Source: Paramecium octaurelia (lineage: Eukaryota; Ciliophora; Oligohymenophorea; Peniculida; Parameciidae). Taken from it: a stretch of DNA of 64,000 nucleotides. The translations under genes were made by a program, and so were the position numbers. A model generated the notes under the pieces. The model did no database searches. It worked only from the letters and a program-made list of their open reading frames with translations, and was not told the DNA's origin. Numbering within the stretch: position 1 is the stretch's first letter; the number at the start of each line of letters is the position of its first letter. The DNA lies in contig CAJJDP010000008.1 of the NCBI GenBank assembly GCA_905182995.1, forward strand, positions 762,506 to 826,505, written 5' to 3'. Shown here piece after piece: positions 1 through 14,224 of the stretch.

Positions 1-1269
1 TCTTAAAGATTCTAGAATGATCTATTGAAACAGTTAACTTTTTCAAATTACCAGCCTAGCATACAAATAAATACGCAGATTGATGGAGAATTCTTTTTAC
101 ATATAATAGAATCAGGGAAAGTTAATGTGTATGAAAGGAATGAAAAGGATAATCATCTAACCTTAATGGGATCTCACAAGGAGGGTGAATGCTTTAATTT
201 GGAATAATTTTTCAAATAGGAGAAATAAGATAGATTAGTTTACAAGAGTGCTGGTTTTGTTAGTACTTTGGTCATTCCTTTTAGTTTATTTTATTAAACT
301 CTACAGGATTATCAAAATGATTTAGAGAAATATCAAGACATTAAAAATTAAATCTAATAATAATAGATCCAATTGAAACAATGTGTTTCATGTGATTCAA
401 GAAGACATCAATCAGATTTATGTAGATAAGTTCATTACATACCTGATAGAGAGAAAGTCTTAAAATCATACATTTATAATCAATGTTAGGAAAGACAATT
501 TTTTGTTAGAAATAGAAATCGGTTGAAAAATTATTTCAGTGCAAAGGTTGATATCGAATTTTTGAAGGAGGCAGCAAACTTAGTGAAGGTCAGCAATGAG
601 AGTCACACATTTCTTAAATTTCAAGATTTAGAAGAGCTTAATAATGACGAAAGTAAACCGCATCTGAAAATTAAACATGATGCTGATTCTATTTCTCTTT
701 TAATCAAAGAATTTGAGAGTAAAAGCTATATTCCTGATGGAAATTCCGAACTGAAATTACAATAGTCTTGTTCTCGATCTCGAGGATTGAACTAAGAAGA
801 ATTTAATGTTCTTCAAATTATAAATTAAAAATTAAGAAATAAACAATTGTTTACATCTCATGATATTGAACAAATGGAATTCACAATAAAGAAGTTAGAA
901 TTAAATTACAATCATCAATTCATCTAAGATTTTGAGAAGCTGAAAGAATATAAAATTTACAATGTAAATCACAATGTTTCACAAATCTTAAAGTGCTAAA
1001 ACTATCCAATACGAAAACTTTAATATAATAATTCTAATAGTTACGAAACTTGCCAACTGAGTTAGGCTAGTTATTTATTAAAATACCTATTGTACCCATT
1101 CGATTTTATAAATCAGTATAGAGTTTCGAATTTGAATGATATGAAGAGAAGTTAAAAGATTTCGAAAGTATAGTAAAGATAAAGGAGAATGTCGAAAGAG
1201 CTTCTCTTAAAAAGAATAGGTAGAAAACTGATATTTAGAAAGGCATTACAGATTCACCCAGCCAAATGA
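1..1269 (+). CDS. Cyclic-nucleotide-gated-type K+ channel, C-terminal part (partial)
   Basis: Only the last 422 codons are in the window; the frame is open from base 1 and ends at TGA 1267-1269. It begins inside a cyclic-nucleotide-binding domain (strand motif GEFFLHIIESGKVNVYE). About 130 codons in comes a Cys/His cluster, C-x2-C-x4-H-x4-C, followed by VHYIPDREKVLKS. The same block follows the CNBD in the two full-length channels just downstream, so this is almost certainly the tail of a third paralogue. The rest is polar, Lys/Glu/Gln-rich and probably cytoplasmic. The pore is outside the window, so channel identity rests on the two neighbours. No intron is needed in this part. Confidence 0.8.
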
Positions 1270-1451
1270 GTAATGATAATATTAAAAATTAAATGTTATC
1301 AATATTATAAAAAACAAGATATCAAGTATTTAAGAGATCGAATAACCACCTGCATTGAATATGATTGCAATCTAAGATTTTTATGTTAAAAGTATACAAA
1401 TTATTTCAATAATTGAAAATTTTTATTGATTTTTGGATTGAAAATAATAAA

Positions 1452-4267
1452 ATGAATTAGACCAACATAACAGATAACTCTCATATCTCACATTGTCAAT
1501 TAATGATCTAAGAGGAGTCTTTGCCTGGTTGCAATAATTCAAATCTCTATCATTCGATTGATATTTAAAATCAAGCAGTTCAATAAATATAATACCAAGA
1601 ATGTCAAAGAATAGAGGACATCCCATGTCAAAAAGAAAACTTAATCTAATCAGAAGTAAAAAAAAAACAATTTTCTCAATTAATGGTTCAATTCAATATC
1701 CATCATTTCAAAAGGAAAATGCTGTCGTATATTCATCCTTATAAGGAATTGTCAAAAAGCTAGTTTAGCATGATCTCTGATAAGTCTTCATCGTTCAAAA
1801 GCTATCCAAAAAAATAACAATAAAAAACTTCGTTACTCTAATATAATAAGGCAGTGTTAGGATTTCGTAACATAATCAAAGATTTTAATAATACTTTAGT
1901 AGCCTAAACCAAGAAAAAAGTGTCATATTTGATAGGAATAGTCCCTATCATTAATCCGTACTCAACAACAAAGTTGATTTGGGATGGAATAATTACTATA
2001 ATGAGAATATATTTATTGATTTGGATTCCTATTTTGATAGCATTTAAAAATGGAACTTTGGAGGATATGAACGCATATACACTTAATGTGTGCAGTAGCG
2101 CTTTTTTAATTGATTTGGCAATGCAGACTTTTACAATCAGATTTGATAAGGGATTTCCTGTAAAAGATCGTTATTAATTGATACAACATTAAATAAACTG
2201 GTGGACTGCAATAGAATTATTTAGCTTTATTATATCTTTGTATTTCAGCATCCAATTTCATTAGAACAACTTTTCAATGTCAGTGGTAGAAGATAAAGGG
2301 TGGACCAAAGCACTGCTGTTGCTGTTAATCGTCCAAACCAAAAATATTCTTTAGTTTATTGAGAATTTATAATGTGTAATAAAACCAAGTAAGTCAACTA
2401 ATTCATTAATCGAATTAATAAAATTGATTTGTTTAATCTTATTAATCTAGCACATTTTTTCGTGCATATGGTATTGAAGAAATATAATTAGGGTTATCAT
2501 TGGCACATACGAACATTTGAAATCTGAAACCTCATGGCTAGATTTGGTACACCTGGATATAGATTAGCCTTGGCATGTTATTTATTTAGAGGCCATGTAT
2601 TTTATAAGTGTGACTACATTTACAGTTGGCTACGGAGACATAACTCCACAGAGTATATTGAATTTGATAAACAATAGATACATCAGAAAAGTGTTTTACT
2701 ATTGTCTACATGTTTTTCTGTACTTTGCAGCTCTCATATTCTGTAAATACTATAGGATCCATTTTGATTCAATTGAAGGAAAACAATGAAGAAATTAAGT
2801 AGAAAATGACAGCTGTTACCGAACATATGACAAATAGACAAATGAGTCGTGGATTGCAATTTAAGTATGACAATAATTATCCTATTATTTAGAGTTAGAG
2901 AGTATTTAACTTATTATTGGCAACAAGAGAATGTTTAAAAGAAAAATGAGACTGCAGAAATAATACGATTACTTCCAGAAGAACTTTAAAAAAGCATACA
3001 GAGAGAAGGAAGTTCAAATTTAATAAATAAGTGTCAATTTTTCAAAGAGAAATTTACTCCAGGATTTCTAAATCAATTAGTGGAAATAGCCTATGTGTAG
3101 AATTTCTAACCAGGAATAATAATCAATGATCTGCAAAACATATACATTATTGAATATGGATTTGTCGAAATCTTACAAAATTAAGTATTTATATGAAATC
3201 AAGATTGTAGACTGTAGTCGGTTAATTAAGTCAATTTTAGTAGTTTGGATTAAAAAAAGTGTCAATGGATTTGATAAATGAAACCAAATATCGTACTAAA
3301 TCATTTACAAATCTTCTTATTATTCCATATGCATCCTTAGTCTAACTAGTGGCATAAAATTAGAATGAATTGGAAATAGTATCATAGGCTAGTTTCAGTG
3401 TTAAAAATGAATGTGCTATATGCAAAGGTTCACATGCAACAGAATTGTGTCCCCAAGTGCATTTTATCCCAGACAAAGAAAAAGTAATTAAAAAATATTT
3501 GTACAATTCTACACAGACTAGAGCAAGGATTAAGAGAAAACCGAAAGATTAATTTTAGGAATGGAAAAGTGAATTGAAGTTTTTTTAAGATACGGCTGAA
3601 CAGTTCTAATAAGATTCCAGTAATGAAATCGAACTCCTTTTCCCCAACAATGAAAAGTAATAACAAATCAACGCTTGTACACAGAATTCCTTGCTTGAAA
3701 TAAATGATGAGAAGCCCAAATCAATTATAATCAATGTGCCTGTAGGACAAAAGGGGGACTAGGAAATGAAGATTGATAGCAAGGATCCCTTAAAAAGTGA
3801 TAGAAAATTAGAATTAAAAAATGATATCGATGAACTATGTTTGACTCAGCAATTTGAAGCCATCTCTTAGAAATTCAAACAAATTCAAATCTACAACGAA
3901 AAGATATAGAAGGACATATTTTTACTGTATAAATAATTAGAATGCCTTTTGGGATAGAACGGATATGAAATCGATAAATATAAGAGTTATAAACATTATT
4001 ATAAGAGTTGGAACATCGAAAGAATCATAGTGGAACATAATTTTGCAACCAATTATATAAATCATAGAAGAAGTGAGAGGGTAGGTCTTGAGTAGATATC
4101 AAAATATCTATTATTCCCTAAGATGTATTTACAAAAGTATCGGACTGAGAAACCAGCTGAGGTTTAGCAATAGCAGCCCCAAGTGAATAAAAGTATAATT
4201 AATGAATATTATAGGCATTAGAACTTCGAAGAAAAAGAAGCGTATTGCCATTCATCCAGATTTTTGA
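1452..4267 (+). CDS. CNBD voltage-gated K+ channel with Cys/His cluster
   Basis: 897 aa after removing five introns (2471-2491, 2653-2677, 2865-2892, 3185-3210, 4193-4214). Order: polar N-terminus, six hydrophobic segments from about residue 160, a K+ selectivity filter in VTTFTVGYGDITP, an EAG/CNG-type C-linker (the S6-side motif QLSYSVNTIGSIL), a divergent CNBD, then a short cluster C-x2-C-x3-H-x4-C followed by VHFIPDKEKVIKK. The start was chosen because its N-terminus aligns with the N-terminus of the next gene; an in-frame ATG lies upstream at 1383. The last intron moves the stop to 4265-4267, leaving 25 bp before the next ATG; without it the frame would run to 4332 and overlap that gene. 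It carries K+ across a membrane, likely in cilia or plasma membrane (inference). Confidence 0.88.
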
Positions 4268-4292
4268 ATATTACATTATTAGTAATTTTATA

Positions 4293-7056
4293 ATGGATTA
4301 AAATTAAAACATCAGTCGTTGCACTCTAATGATAAATGACAATCAGAGTGAATCTAATAACAATATCGATCATTCTATTATTGGCATAGACGAAACGATT
4401 ACCAAGAAGGTAGATTTAACTAAGAATACAAAATAAAAAACAAAATTTGATCAATCAGAAATCAATATCTCATTTCAAAATTTATAAAGTAATCAAACCA
4501 GCTCCGTTTCTCCAAAGCAGAAATCCTTTTCAAAGTTATTGATTTATTTTCATTCAACCAAATATGCCAACAAAATGTTGCAATTTATTAGACCCAATCA
4601 GAAATTTCAAAGGAAGCATTTTGCAATCATTGATGATCCTGCATCCTCTTATAAGTATATGAAGAAAACAACAAACATCACTACCAACATAGTCAGATAG
4701 CACTTATATCTGATTGATTTCAGAATTAAATTTAGAATGAAATATAGAGCACTTAAAACTTCCTTAAAATAACACTTACTTCTATGCTTCTCCTAGATTC
4801 CCTTGATTGAACCATAAAGCAAATTCAAATTATTATGGGATTTGATATTGAGTGCAATGAGAGTCTACATGATAATATGGATGCCAATAGTAATTACATT
4901 CCACTCTAAAGATCTTGAATAATATCACAGTCTTTTCATCTTTTTAACCTGCCTGTTTTTTATTCTAGACATTATCCTCAGAGCATTCACAATATGCTAC
5001 GACAAGGGACTTCCTCTGAAAGACAGATTTGAACTAGTGAAAAGGTAATTCACAATATCAACTTGTTTGGAATTATTTAGTATTTTATTTGGGATCATTC
5101 TTACCTTCTCCTTTTTATCAGAAATAGAAAGTCCATACATATTGGAAGAGGATGGGTGGCCTAGGATTCTACTTTTACTCTTCTTTTAGCAAATAATGAA
5201 TATTCTACAGTTTTTTGATACAATTTAGCATCAATTAAAATTGAGTAAGTTGAGTAATTCTTTTATAGAATTGCTTAAATTGGTGTTCTTGATTTTGTTA
5301 ATTCAACATTTTTGTTGTTGTCTTTGGTAACAATTATAGTGTATAATAAAGGGTAGTGATAGGAGAGTATAAGTAAAGGTAAGATACAATTAATTGGCTT
5401 AAACGAGTTGAAGGAGAGCCTTGGTAAAATGTATATTTGGAATCATTTTATTTTATGAGTGTTACCATGTTCACAGTAGGGTATGGTGAAATAGTACCAA
5501 CAAGTAAGAATAACCATAGATAATTTAGACCCTATTGAGAAGATATTTTGTATTTGTTATATGTTTCTATCAACGATGCAGTTGTCATTCTCTGTAAATA
5601 CAATAGGAACCATATTGACTTAAATCAAAGAGAATAATGAGAAGATCAGATAAAAAATGACTTGTATTAATGAATATATGAGAGAAAAATAAATTAGCCA
5701 AGGCTTACAATATAAGTAAGAATAATTAAATTTAAGGTAGAGTGAGAGAATATTTCAATTTTTATTGGGAATAGGAAATCATATAAAAAAGAAATGAGTA
5801 GTCTGATTTGATCCAATTGTTACCAGAAGAATTGCAAAGTGATCTAAAAATTGAGTCAGCTTAGGTTCTGATGAACAAATGTGAATTTTTCAGGCAGTTC
5901 TTCTCCTAAAAATGCTTACATTAGCTTCTCGAAAAAGTGGAGTTTAAGACCTTTTAGCCTGGAATTATTATTGAAAATAACGATCTTAATATATTCATTA
6001 TAGAATAAGGTTTGGTTGAAGTTAAATAATAAAAGGTAAAGATATATGTAATTTAAGAGATAATTATGTTATTTGAAGGAAAATGATTATTTTGGTCATT
6101 TGGAAATGAAAAGTAATTAATCATCTTCTTTGCAATACAAGACAGCATCGTTTTGTAGTATTTTGATAATTCCCAATAAAGGAGTAAGAGAAGTTTTATA
6201 ATAAAATGAAGTGGATTAGGAGTAATATTTGAAAATGAAAGAAATTATGTATTGTTATATCTGCCAAAATAAGAATCATTCTAGTGATGATTGTCATCTG
6301 GTTCACTTTGTACCAGACAAGGAGAAGGTCATTAAGCAATACAATTTCATTCAGAACCAATGTCGTGATTGTTTTAAACGTTAAAGACACAGACATCATT
6401 TTTCTGCCTCCTAAGATTTTGAATTGATTTCAAATAGTGCTAAGATTTATCAAATAGAAAATGATCAAGTCATAGAATAAATAGTGCCTAGTTTATTTTA
6501 CGAGTAAAAACAATAAATTCAAGGATTCGAGGACTGCTTAAATCTTGAGAAAATTAATTAAAGTGATAGCAATTATAGGCAAAGCAAATATATATGTAAA
6601 GCTTCGGCGTCTATAAAGATGCTGCGAACATAAACAATTGATATTTTGATGAATGATTATGGTATGAAGGAGATGTATGAGTAAATTAAATAGAAATATT
6701 AAAATATTCATAAATACACTCAGTAATAATAACATGATCTCCATTTGCTTTATAAGTAGTTGACTAATAAGCGAGAAGAGGATACGGAGATTTGCGATAA
6801 GATCCACAACTTAAGGTGTAACAAAGATTGGAATTTGGAGAATGTCATTAGGAAGATTAATAGATGCTACAAATAGGAGTTCCACTAATCTGTGATAGAA
6901 CAATTTTAGAAATACATGTTGTTTCCGAATTTGTTTGTATCCTTGTATAAGAGTAAGAAAATAAGAACTTAGGAGGACGAGGAAAGGCGGAATGCATCTG
7001 TGATCATCCAATAATACAAATAAAGTAAATTTGTGAATATTATGTATAAGATCTGA
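4293..7056 (+). CDS. CNBD voltage-gated K+ channel with CCHC zinc-knuckle-like motif
   Basis: 888 aa after four introns (5327-5351, 5504-5528, 5716-5740, 6036-6057). It is a paralogue of the upstream gene over its whole length, including the positions of the pore-region introns. The hydrophobic S1-S6 block is followed by the selectivity filter VTMFTVGYGEIVP (Glu after GYG), a C-linker, a CNBD (LCYLKENDYFGHLE) and a C-x2-C-x4-H-x4-C cluster at about residue 620 followed by VHFVPDKEKVIKQ. The start at 4293 gives an N-terminus that aligns with the neighbour; a second in-frame ATG lies at 4329. Two introns end in AAG rather than TAG. Tandem arrangement with two relatives points to local duplication. 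Confidence 0.88.
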
Positions 7057-7114
7057 GAAACCTAAAGAGAAGAAACGGAAGAATTGTACCTTAATTAATA
7101 TTTAATATAAATTA

Positions 7115-8231
7115 ATGAATGACAATAAGTAGAAAGATCTTGAGAGTCCAATTTTCTCAGTTGTGTGTTTTCCTGATTCTGTTTTAGTGAGTTTGGGAGG
7201 AGGAGGAAAGAGATACGGATTGGTTAATAGTCTAGTAAATATACTTGCCATAATCATTAAGCAATTGTTTCCGAAACCTATATATGGAATATTGAAGGAT
7301 CCCATTCATACCTTATAATTAGGAGACGAAATATTCTAAAGATTACGACTCAACACGAAAACAGGATTAATTGTTGGAAATAGCGATGATTAATGTGTGA
7401 TATTGAGAGTTTAGGATAACAAGATTTCGATAGTAACTAAGTTTTAGACTGACAGGGCAGCAAAAGAACCTTGTTAGAATGACGGCGTCTTCAATTATTA
7501 GGGGGATACTTTGGCCACAGGAGGAGAAGATGGGATTCTGAAGGTTTGGAATAAGGATTATCAATTGAAATACACTGTGGATATGAAAGGCAAAATTTAA
7601 TCATTGGATTATCATGTAGCAAATGGAATGGTAAATCTGATTTTGACATTAGTTAATAGTGGCCACTGACAATGAGGAATGCAAAATATTAAAGGATAGC
7701 CACGTGTTGCATAAATTAGATATTTCATAAAACAATATCCATAAACTGCAATTTCAATCAGCTCTCTTCTCCTTAGATGGCAATACAATATTTACATTCA
7801 AGAATCCAATGAGAGGAGCTTCATATATGACAAGTTGGAGAATTGAACATGACAATATTAAACCATTAAGAACAATAAAACTTCATGGACATCCAGTAGT
7901 CACTACTTGCTAATCAAAGGAAGGCATGTTCATTGGTATTGGATGTTCAGATGGAACTGTAAAAATAATAAATGCAAGGTATCGTTCCATGTGTATGTAT
8001 TCATTTAGAAAATTGGATGTAGAATCTAGTAAGTAGGCCCATGAACTTCCCTGTACTGCCTTGTGTTTTACTCCAGATTCTAGATTCATTATATCGGGAT
8101 CGGTGGATGCCAAATACCATTTTCTCTAAAATACTAGACCTTAAGGAATTTTTTCTTTACTTTCTAAATTCTGGCTGTTGGGCATGTTGTTGGCATACTT
8201 GTTTATTGTAATAAAGGATTTATTTGAATGA
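7115..8231 (+). CDS. Sec12/PREB-like WD-repeat protein with C-terminal membrane anchor
   Basis: 355 aa, introns 7235-7261 and 7631-7652. Near the N-terminus is the glycine-rich K-loop SLGGGGKRYGLVN seen in Sec12/PREB, followed by WD-type blades (TLATGGEDGILKVW, GIGCSDGTVKII, RFIISGSVDAK). The last 25 residues contain one hydrophobic segment (LLGMLLAYLFIVI) followed by a short tail, giving a tail-anchored ER protein with a cytosolic propeller. In the known family this is the nucleotide-exchange factor that loads Sar1 with GTP at ER exit sites; that role is inferred here. The first intron is a multiple of three with no in-frame TGA. Confidence 0.82.
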
Positions 8232-8288
8232 GAGTCATCAAGTATAATTTAATAGTTGTATATTATAATTACATTAAATTATTTTAAA

Positions 8289-9002
8289 ATGCATAACAGA
8301 AACAAAACGAGCAAGTCATAGATGCAACCCTTAATTCAATTGACTATCGATATAGGGAACAATAAATGCGATAGGATTGCCCTGTACAGGGATACTAACC
8401 CATATTTAGAAGCTAAATAATTTGTCGAAAGAAATCATCTTGCCCAATATATGGTTTAAGTAATATCGAATTGCATTATCAAACAAATGAAAGCCTACGA
8501 TGAAATTCTGATGATAACGTATGTAATTTAATCAATAATTAAAGGACACTCAAACAGAAACTTCCTATTTGCGCAATTTGAAATCAAATCATGATGAAAT
8601 ATAAGCGAAACAAAAAACCCCAAGTCCAAAACGATTTTATCAGAGTCCCAAATAAATAACTAAACAAAATCTGTCACGAAGTCCATCCAATATTTCATTA
8701 CATGATGAATTACCCACAGATAAAGTTGTCGTGAAGAAACTATTCTAAATTTTAGATTCGGATTAGGATGGATTAATCTCGGCCAATAAAGTGAATTATA
8801 ATAAATTACCAATCTAGTTAAAGAACAGAGTACGTAATCAATATAAACCTAGATTACTGTTCATTTGGAACAATCCTTGATCCCATTTGAGTTTGAAGAG
8901 TTATATGAAAAATTGAAGAATGATCCATAGGAGGAATACTTTATCACTTTAAAATTGATAAGTTAAATCTTAGACATTCCAAAGATTAAAGTACTCGTAT
9001 GA
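8289..9002 (+). CDS. EF-hand protein with N-terminal beta-grasp-like region
   Basis: 222 aa, introns 8523-8544 and 8830-8852. The N-terminus reads LTIDIGNNKCDRIALYRD, a short beta-rich region I recognise from other ciliate calcium proteins but cannot name. A Ser/Pro/Lys-rich linker follows, then an EF-hand loop DSDQDGLISANKV with acidic and glycine positions as expected for Ca2+ binding. The C-terminal 50 residues are helical, with a second, degenerate half (PFEFEELYEKL). It probably is a small Ca2+ sensor or regulatory subunit. Its stop lies 8 bp from the stop of the convergent oxygenase gene. Confidence 0.75.
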
Positions 9003-9010
9003 ATAGAAAA

Positions 9011-10106
9011 TCAATCATATAAAGAATAAATCATTAAACAACTTGCAAATACTCCGAATTTCACCAAAAATTTCCTGACTTTTTTTCTGCTCTCTTCATA
9101 CAATTATTTGGATCTATATCCTGTTATCAGTGGATCCATCAAGTCCATCCAAACCTTTGGGAATTGAGCAATCATTATGCTTACTAAATATCCACAAGGC
9201 AGTATTGGACTTTCAGGATCTATTTCTAATATTTAATATGGTTTTGATGGGTATTTGTGATGATCGCTATGTCTTTATAATTTAAACAACAAATGATTGG
9301 TAATTCTATGAGGAGCATTCCATGAATGATGATCACTAATCTATTCGTATTCATTATTTTGTAACAATTTTCTTCTTAAACCGTAATGTTCAATGTAATT
9401 AGAAGCCTCTAAATAGGCTATGCTCTAATAAACTTGTATCAAATAAAAGATGAATCCTTTGGCTGAGTATAATCTGTAAATTAGAATGCACATTAAGATA
9501 TTTAAGAGTGTGTATCGTTGCATCTTCTCCTTTTGTTTCCAGGCTTCCTTCCATTACACAGCTATTGCTTTAGGAGTAAAGGAATGTAATGACTAGCCTT
9601 TTTCAGCTGACACTGCATCCAAAGGAGTACCGACGTATCTATGATGAGTGAAGACATGTTCGATATTGTAATGGCAATATAGACTCTTAACCAAGGTGTA
9701 AGTTCCAAGGAACTTGTCCAATTTGGTGTCTTTATGTAGAAGTTCATGGCCCACTGTGAAATTGTTGGAAGAGAGTCCTCCCCAAATGGACATTAATCCA
9801 ATTGTCTAAATTTAAATGAAAATAAATTACATCGAACCATGAAACGTCATTCTTAGTCAGGTGATTCAAAACAGTAAACATCAAACACCAATCCAACACA
9901 ATTACTAAGTAAAGTGGAATTCTATATGAAATATCATCTTCCAATTCTTTTGTTTATTTTGGATTAAAGTAGTCAAATGAAAGGATTTCATCTAGCAAAG
10001 GGATTATAACATAAATTGACCATAACATCATCCAAGGATTATCAATAAAAGTGATAGTGCATATTTATAAGATTGGCACAATATAGTACAATAACTTGTT
10101 TTACAT
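9011..10106 (-). CDS. AlkB-type membrane di-iron oxygenase (alkane/fatty-acid hydroxylase-like)
   Basis: 356 aa, one intron (9806-9830). Several hydrophobic segments surround the histidine clusters of the AlkB/XylM branch of the fatty-acid desaturase superfamily: GHELLHK, IEHVFTHHRYVGTP, NYIEHYGL and WN..HR..N, ending in LQRHSDHHKYP. The last motif is close to the alkane 1-monooxygenase signature rather than to acyl-CoA desaturases. It should hydroxylate a long-chain hydrocarbon or acyl chain in the ER membrane using an electron donor not encoded nearby; the substrate is unknown. The start at 10106 gives MQNKLLYY leading straight into the first membrane segment. Its 3' end abuts that of the EF-hand gene. 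Confidence 0.83.
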
Positions 10107-10573
10107 TATTAATTTTATATTTTAATTGACAATGCTCCCATATTTTTGATTAATATCTTAATTTCATTGTACATCTTCTCGGATTCCATAAGAATTTTCA
10201 TTTCGTATCCGATAGTCAGGTAAATGATAATTGGAGGATGAAATTGAGGAAAATATTCATTTAAAATAATTGTATGCGTAGATTATAATACAAAGGAGGA
10301 ACTCAAGTGGGGGGTTCTATTTGGATCAGTTTAACAAAGCTTCTATATTTCTATCTTATTCCTAGTCTCAATGAGTAAGATAAAAACAAGAGGTATAAAT
10401 TAAAGGGATTTTGGTTTGATCAATTTAGTTTACTATAATTTTATACCATTTTTTGAAGTTTCTATTAAATAAAATTGATTTTTTGGTTGTTTCTTAAATT
10501 AAAGGAACTCAAATATCACTTTATCTTAAAATAGGTTTAGTATATAATAATTTGAGTAATATCTATAAATAAT
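10107..10573 (-). other. Intergenic, possibly an unresolved minus-strand exon
   Basis: 467 bp between the divergent oxygenase and kinase genes. The minus strand is open from about 10450 to 10035 in one frame, with protein-like stretches such as HPPIIIYLTIGYEMKIL and a following MESEKMYNEI. I could not join this to the oxygenase or find a start. It may be a small gene, a 5' exon, or chance. Confidence 0.3.
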
Positions 10574-12269
<1,696 letters not shown>

Positions 12270-12498
12270 TCATTTATTTTATTCGGATATTTAACATTTA
12301 TTTTCTTTTTTATTTCTCTATATCCAATTTAATTTTATGATAACCTAAAACACAATTTATTAATATATCAATGCAATGACAATGAAAATGAGATTATAAA
12401 TTTTGGATATAGATTTAAATTAAATATTTATAGCTATCAATACAATGATTCATAAGTTGTCGTTCTAGGACCTTGACTAGTTTTTAATTCTAATTTGC

Positions 12499-13100
12499 TC
12501 ATATATATATATCTATACTTCTTGATGAAGATTGACTATGAAGAGTCCTTTTGACCTATTCTTGTGCAGCCAACATATTCAAATCATCATTTGTTCCTAC
12601 TACTAATTGATTTACTTACTTGTTTTTCTTTACAAATTCTCTCTATATTTCTTAACTTTTTCGATATCACTAACCCAATTTTTTTTAGAATAAGCTGAAC
12701 TTGCTGACTATAAACGTTTCAATATTGTTTAGTTCTCTGAACATATCTTATTTTACTCTTTTTTTCTCAAATTTTCTAAGGAACCATGAGTTGGGGGTTA
12801 TTTAAAACCAGCATTCCTTTCTTGAATTTCCATCATTTTTCTTAATAACTTGCTATTAGACTCTGAAATTTCTTTCTCATGAGCTGATATTTATTAAAAA
12901 ATATGTACTATTGGTATATTTATTAACCAATCTGGAAATTGAATGTCCTGGTTTCCAAGGCTATGAATTATTAACCAAAGGTTTTGAATTTTATAGGTTG
13001 TTTAAATGCATTAATTGATCCTATTTTATGATATTCAAAAACATACTTAAGCTATTTTTTTCTTAAAGCATATTGGATTAGAATGAATTAAGTTCCACAT
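12499..13100 (-). CDS. CFAP97/Hemingway-like ciliary protein
   Basis: 176 aa with introns 13021-13046, 12884-12908 and one of 20 or 23 nt ending at 12619 (donor at 12619; acceptor at 12600 or 12597). The centre carries the CFAP97 (KIAA1430/Hemingway) pattern: KLLRKMMEIQER, then a Leu/Lys helix, then SENQTILKRLQS followed by AYSKKNWVSD. The family's length is variable; this is a short, CFAP97D-like member. Known members act in sperm or ciliary axoneme maintenance, so an axonemal role is expected. The tail is Ser/Gln-rich (HSQSSSRS). It is convergent with the upstream kinase, with 229 bp between them. Confidence 0.75.
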
Positions 13101-13311
13101 TAAATAAATAAATAATTGTCTAAACCCCAAAAAAATTAAATTCAAATCAATTAAAATTTATTTTATGAAACATCTTTATTAAACTGTCTTTTCAATGAAG
13201 AATAGTATATACATTCTTCTTGAATAATTGAATCATATTAATAGTATCTTTACTAATTATCATAATTATATATATATATAATATTTGACATAAATTGTTT
13301 ATTCATGATTG

Positions 13312-14224
13312 TCATGAATTTTGAATTAATTCCCCTAATTATTAAAGATCAATATCTTATTCTATTCTTCCACCATTTTCTTTTAATTTTTTAAGATTTT
13401 AAGTAATTTTCTTTTACATTAATTAAAATCGCTTTCTGGTATTATTCGTTGGTGAAGTTTGACGAGAAGCTTGCTTTTATAGTATTCTCTCAGAATCCAA
13501 CTTAAATTTTAAAGCAAAGACTTTACTCATCTCTTCTGGTGTTTATGAATCAATCAGTAGTTCTTCTATGTAACCAGTTTCAACTCTGAACAACCAACCA
13601 TGAACCATAATGGCTATAATATAACACACATATAATACGATTTCCCTTCTGCCAAGACTTCTAAATGATAGGATTTTTCCAGATATTCATTACTTAGGCT
13701 TTAACATTCAATGAACTAAGACAATTCACTTTATCATCCTCATTTTCTAGTGATTCAATAAGATCTTGATGTTTCTCGTACACCATTTTGATCTGATTCA
13801 ACCATAAGTCAAGCAACCCTCCCACTGAGAATTGGGTCATTGCTGCCTTAATTCCACCACAACATGTGTGACCCATAACAATGATACTATGGATATTAAG
13901 ATGTTCCACTGCATACTAGATTACACAATTCAACTTAAAGAATATAATGTTTATCAGTACATTCAAATCTGTTGGTATCACCAAATTAGCAATGTTCCTA
14001 TGAATGAATATCTCCCCAGGGTCTGTTTCTGTCAACTCATTTGGAGGAGCCCTAGAATCTGAACATCCAATGAGTAAGTACTTTGGACTCTATCCTTTTG
14101 ACAAATTCTTAAAGTAGTATTCATCTGTCGCTAGTTTTTTGGACACGTATCGCTTGTTTCCCTCCAGTACTCTGTTATAATGAGTGATTTCTTGTATGCT
14201 ATGGCTAACTATCTGTTAATTCAT
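13312..14224 (-). CDS. Beta-class carbonic anhydrase
   Basis: 286 aa, introns 13934-13960 and 13614-13638. The zinc site of beta-carbonic anhydrases is complete: [11 protein letters not shown] (Cys ligand plus the Asp/Arg dyad) and [10 protein letters not shown] (His and Cys ligands). [14 protein letters not shown] follows the first motif as in the family, and [17 protein letters not shown] closes the fold. The C-terminal 70 residues are a lineage-specific Lys/Gln-rich extension. It interconverts CO2 and bicarbonate. No signal peptide is visible, so it is probably cytosolic. The 27-nt intron has no in-frame TGA, yet leaving it in would split the conserved fold. Confidence 0.93.

Noticed and set aside
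4268..4332. Overlap between the second and third K+ channel genes
   Set aside because: A 22-nt intron at 4193-4214 gives a stop at 4265-4267 and removes the overlap.
13260..13285. TA-dinucleotide repeats (also near 12,505 and 14,342)
   Set aside because: Short microsatellite-like tracts, ordinary in such AT-rich intergenic DNA; no repeat array or CRISPR-like structure found.
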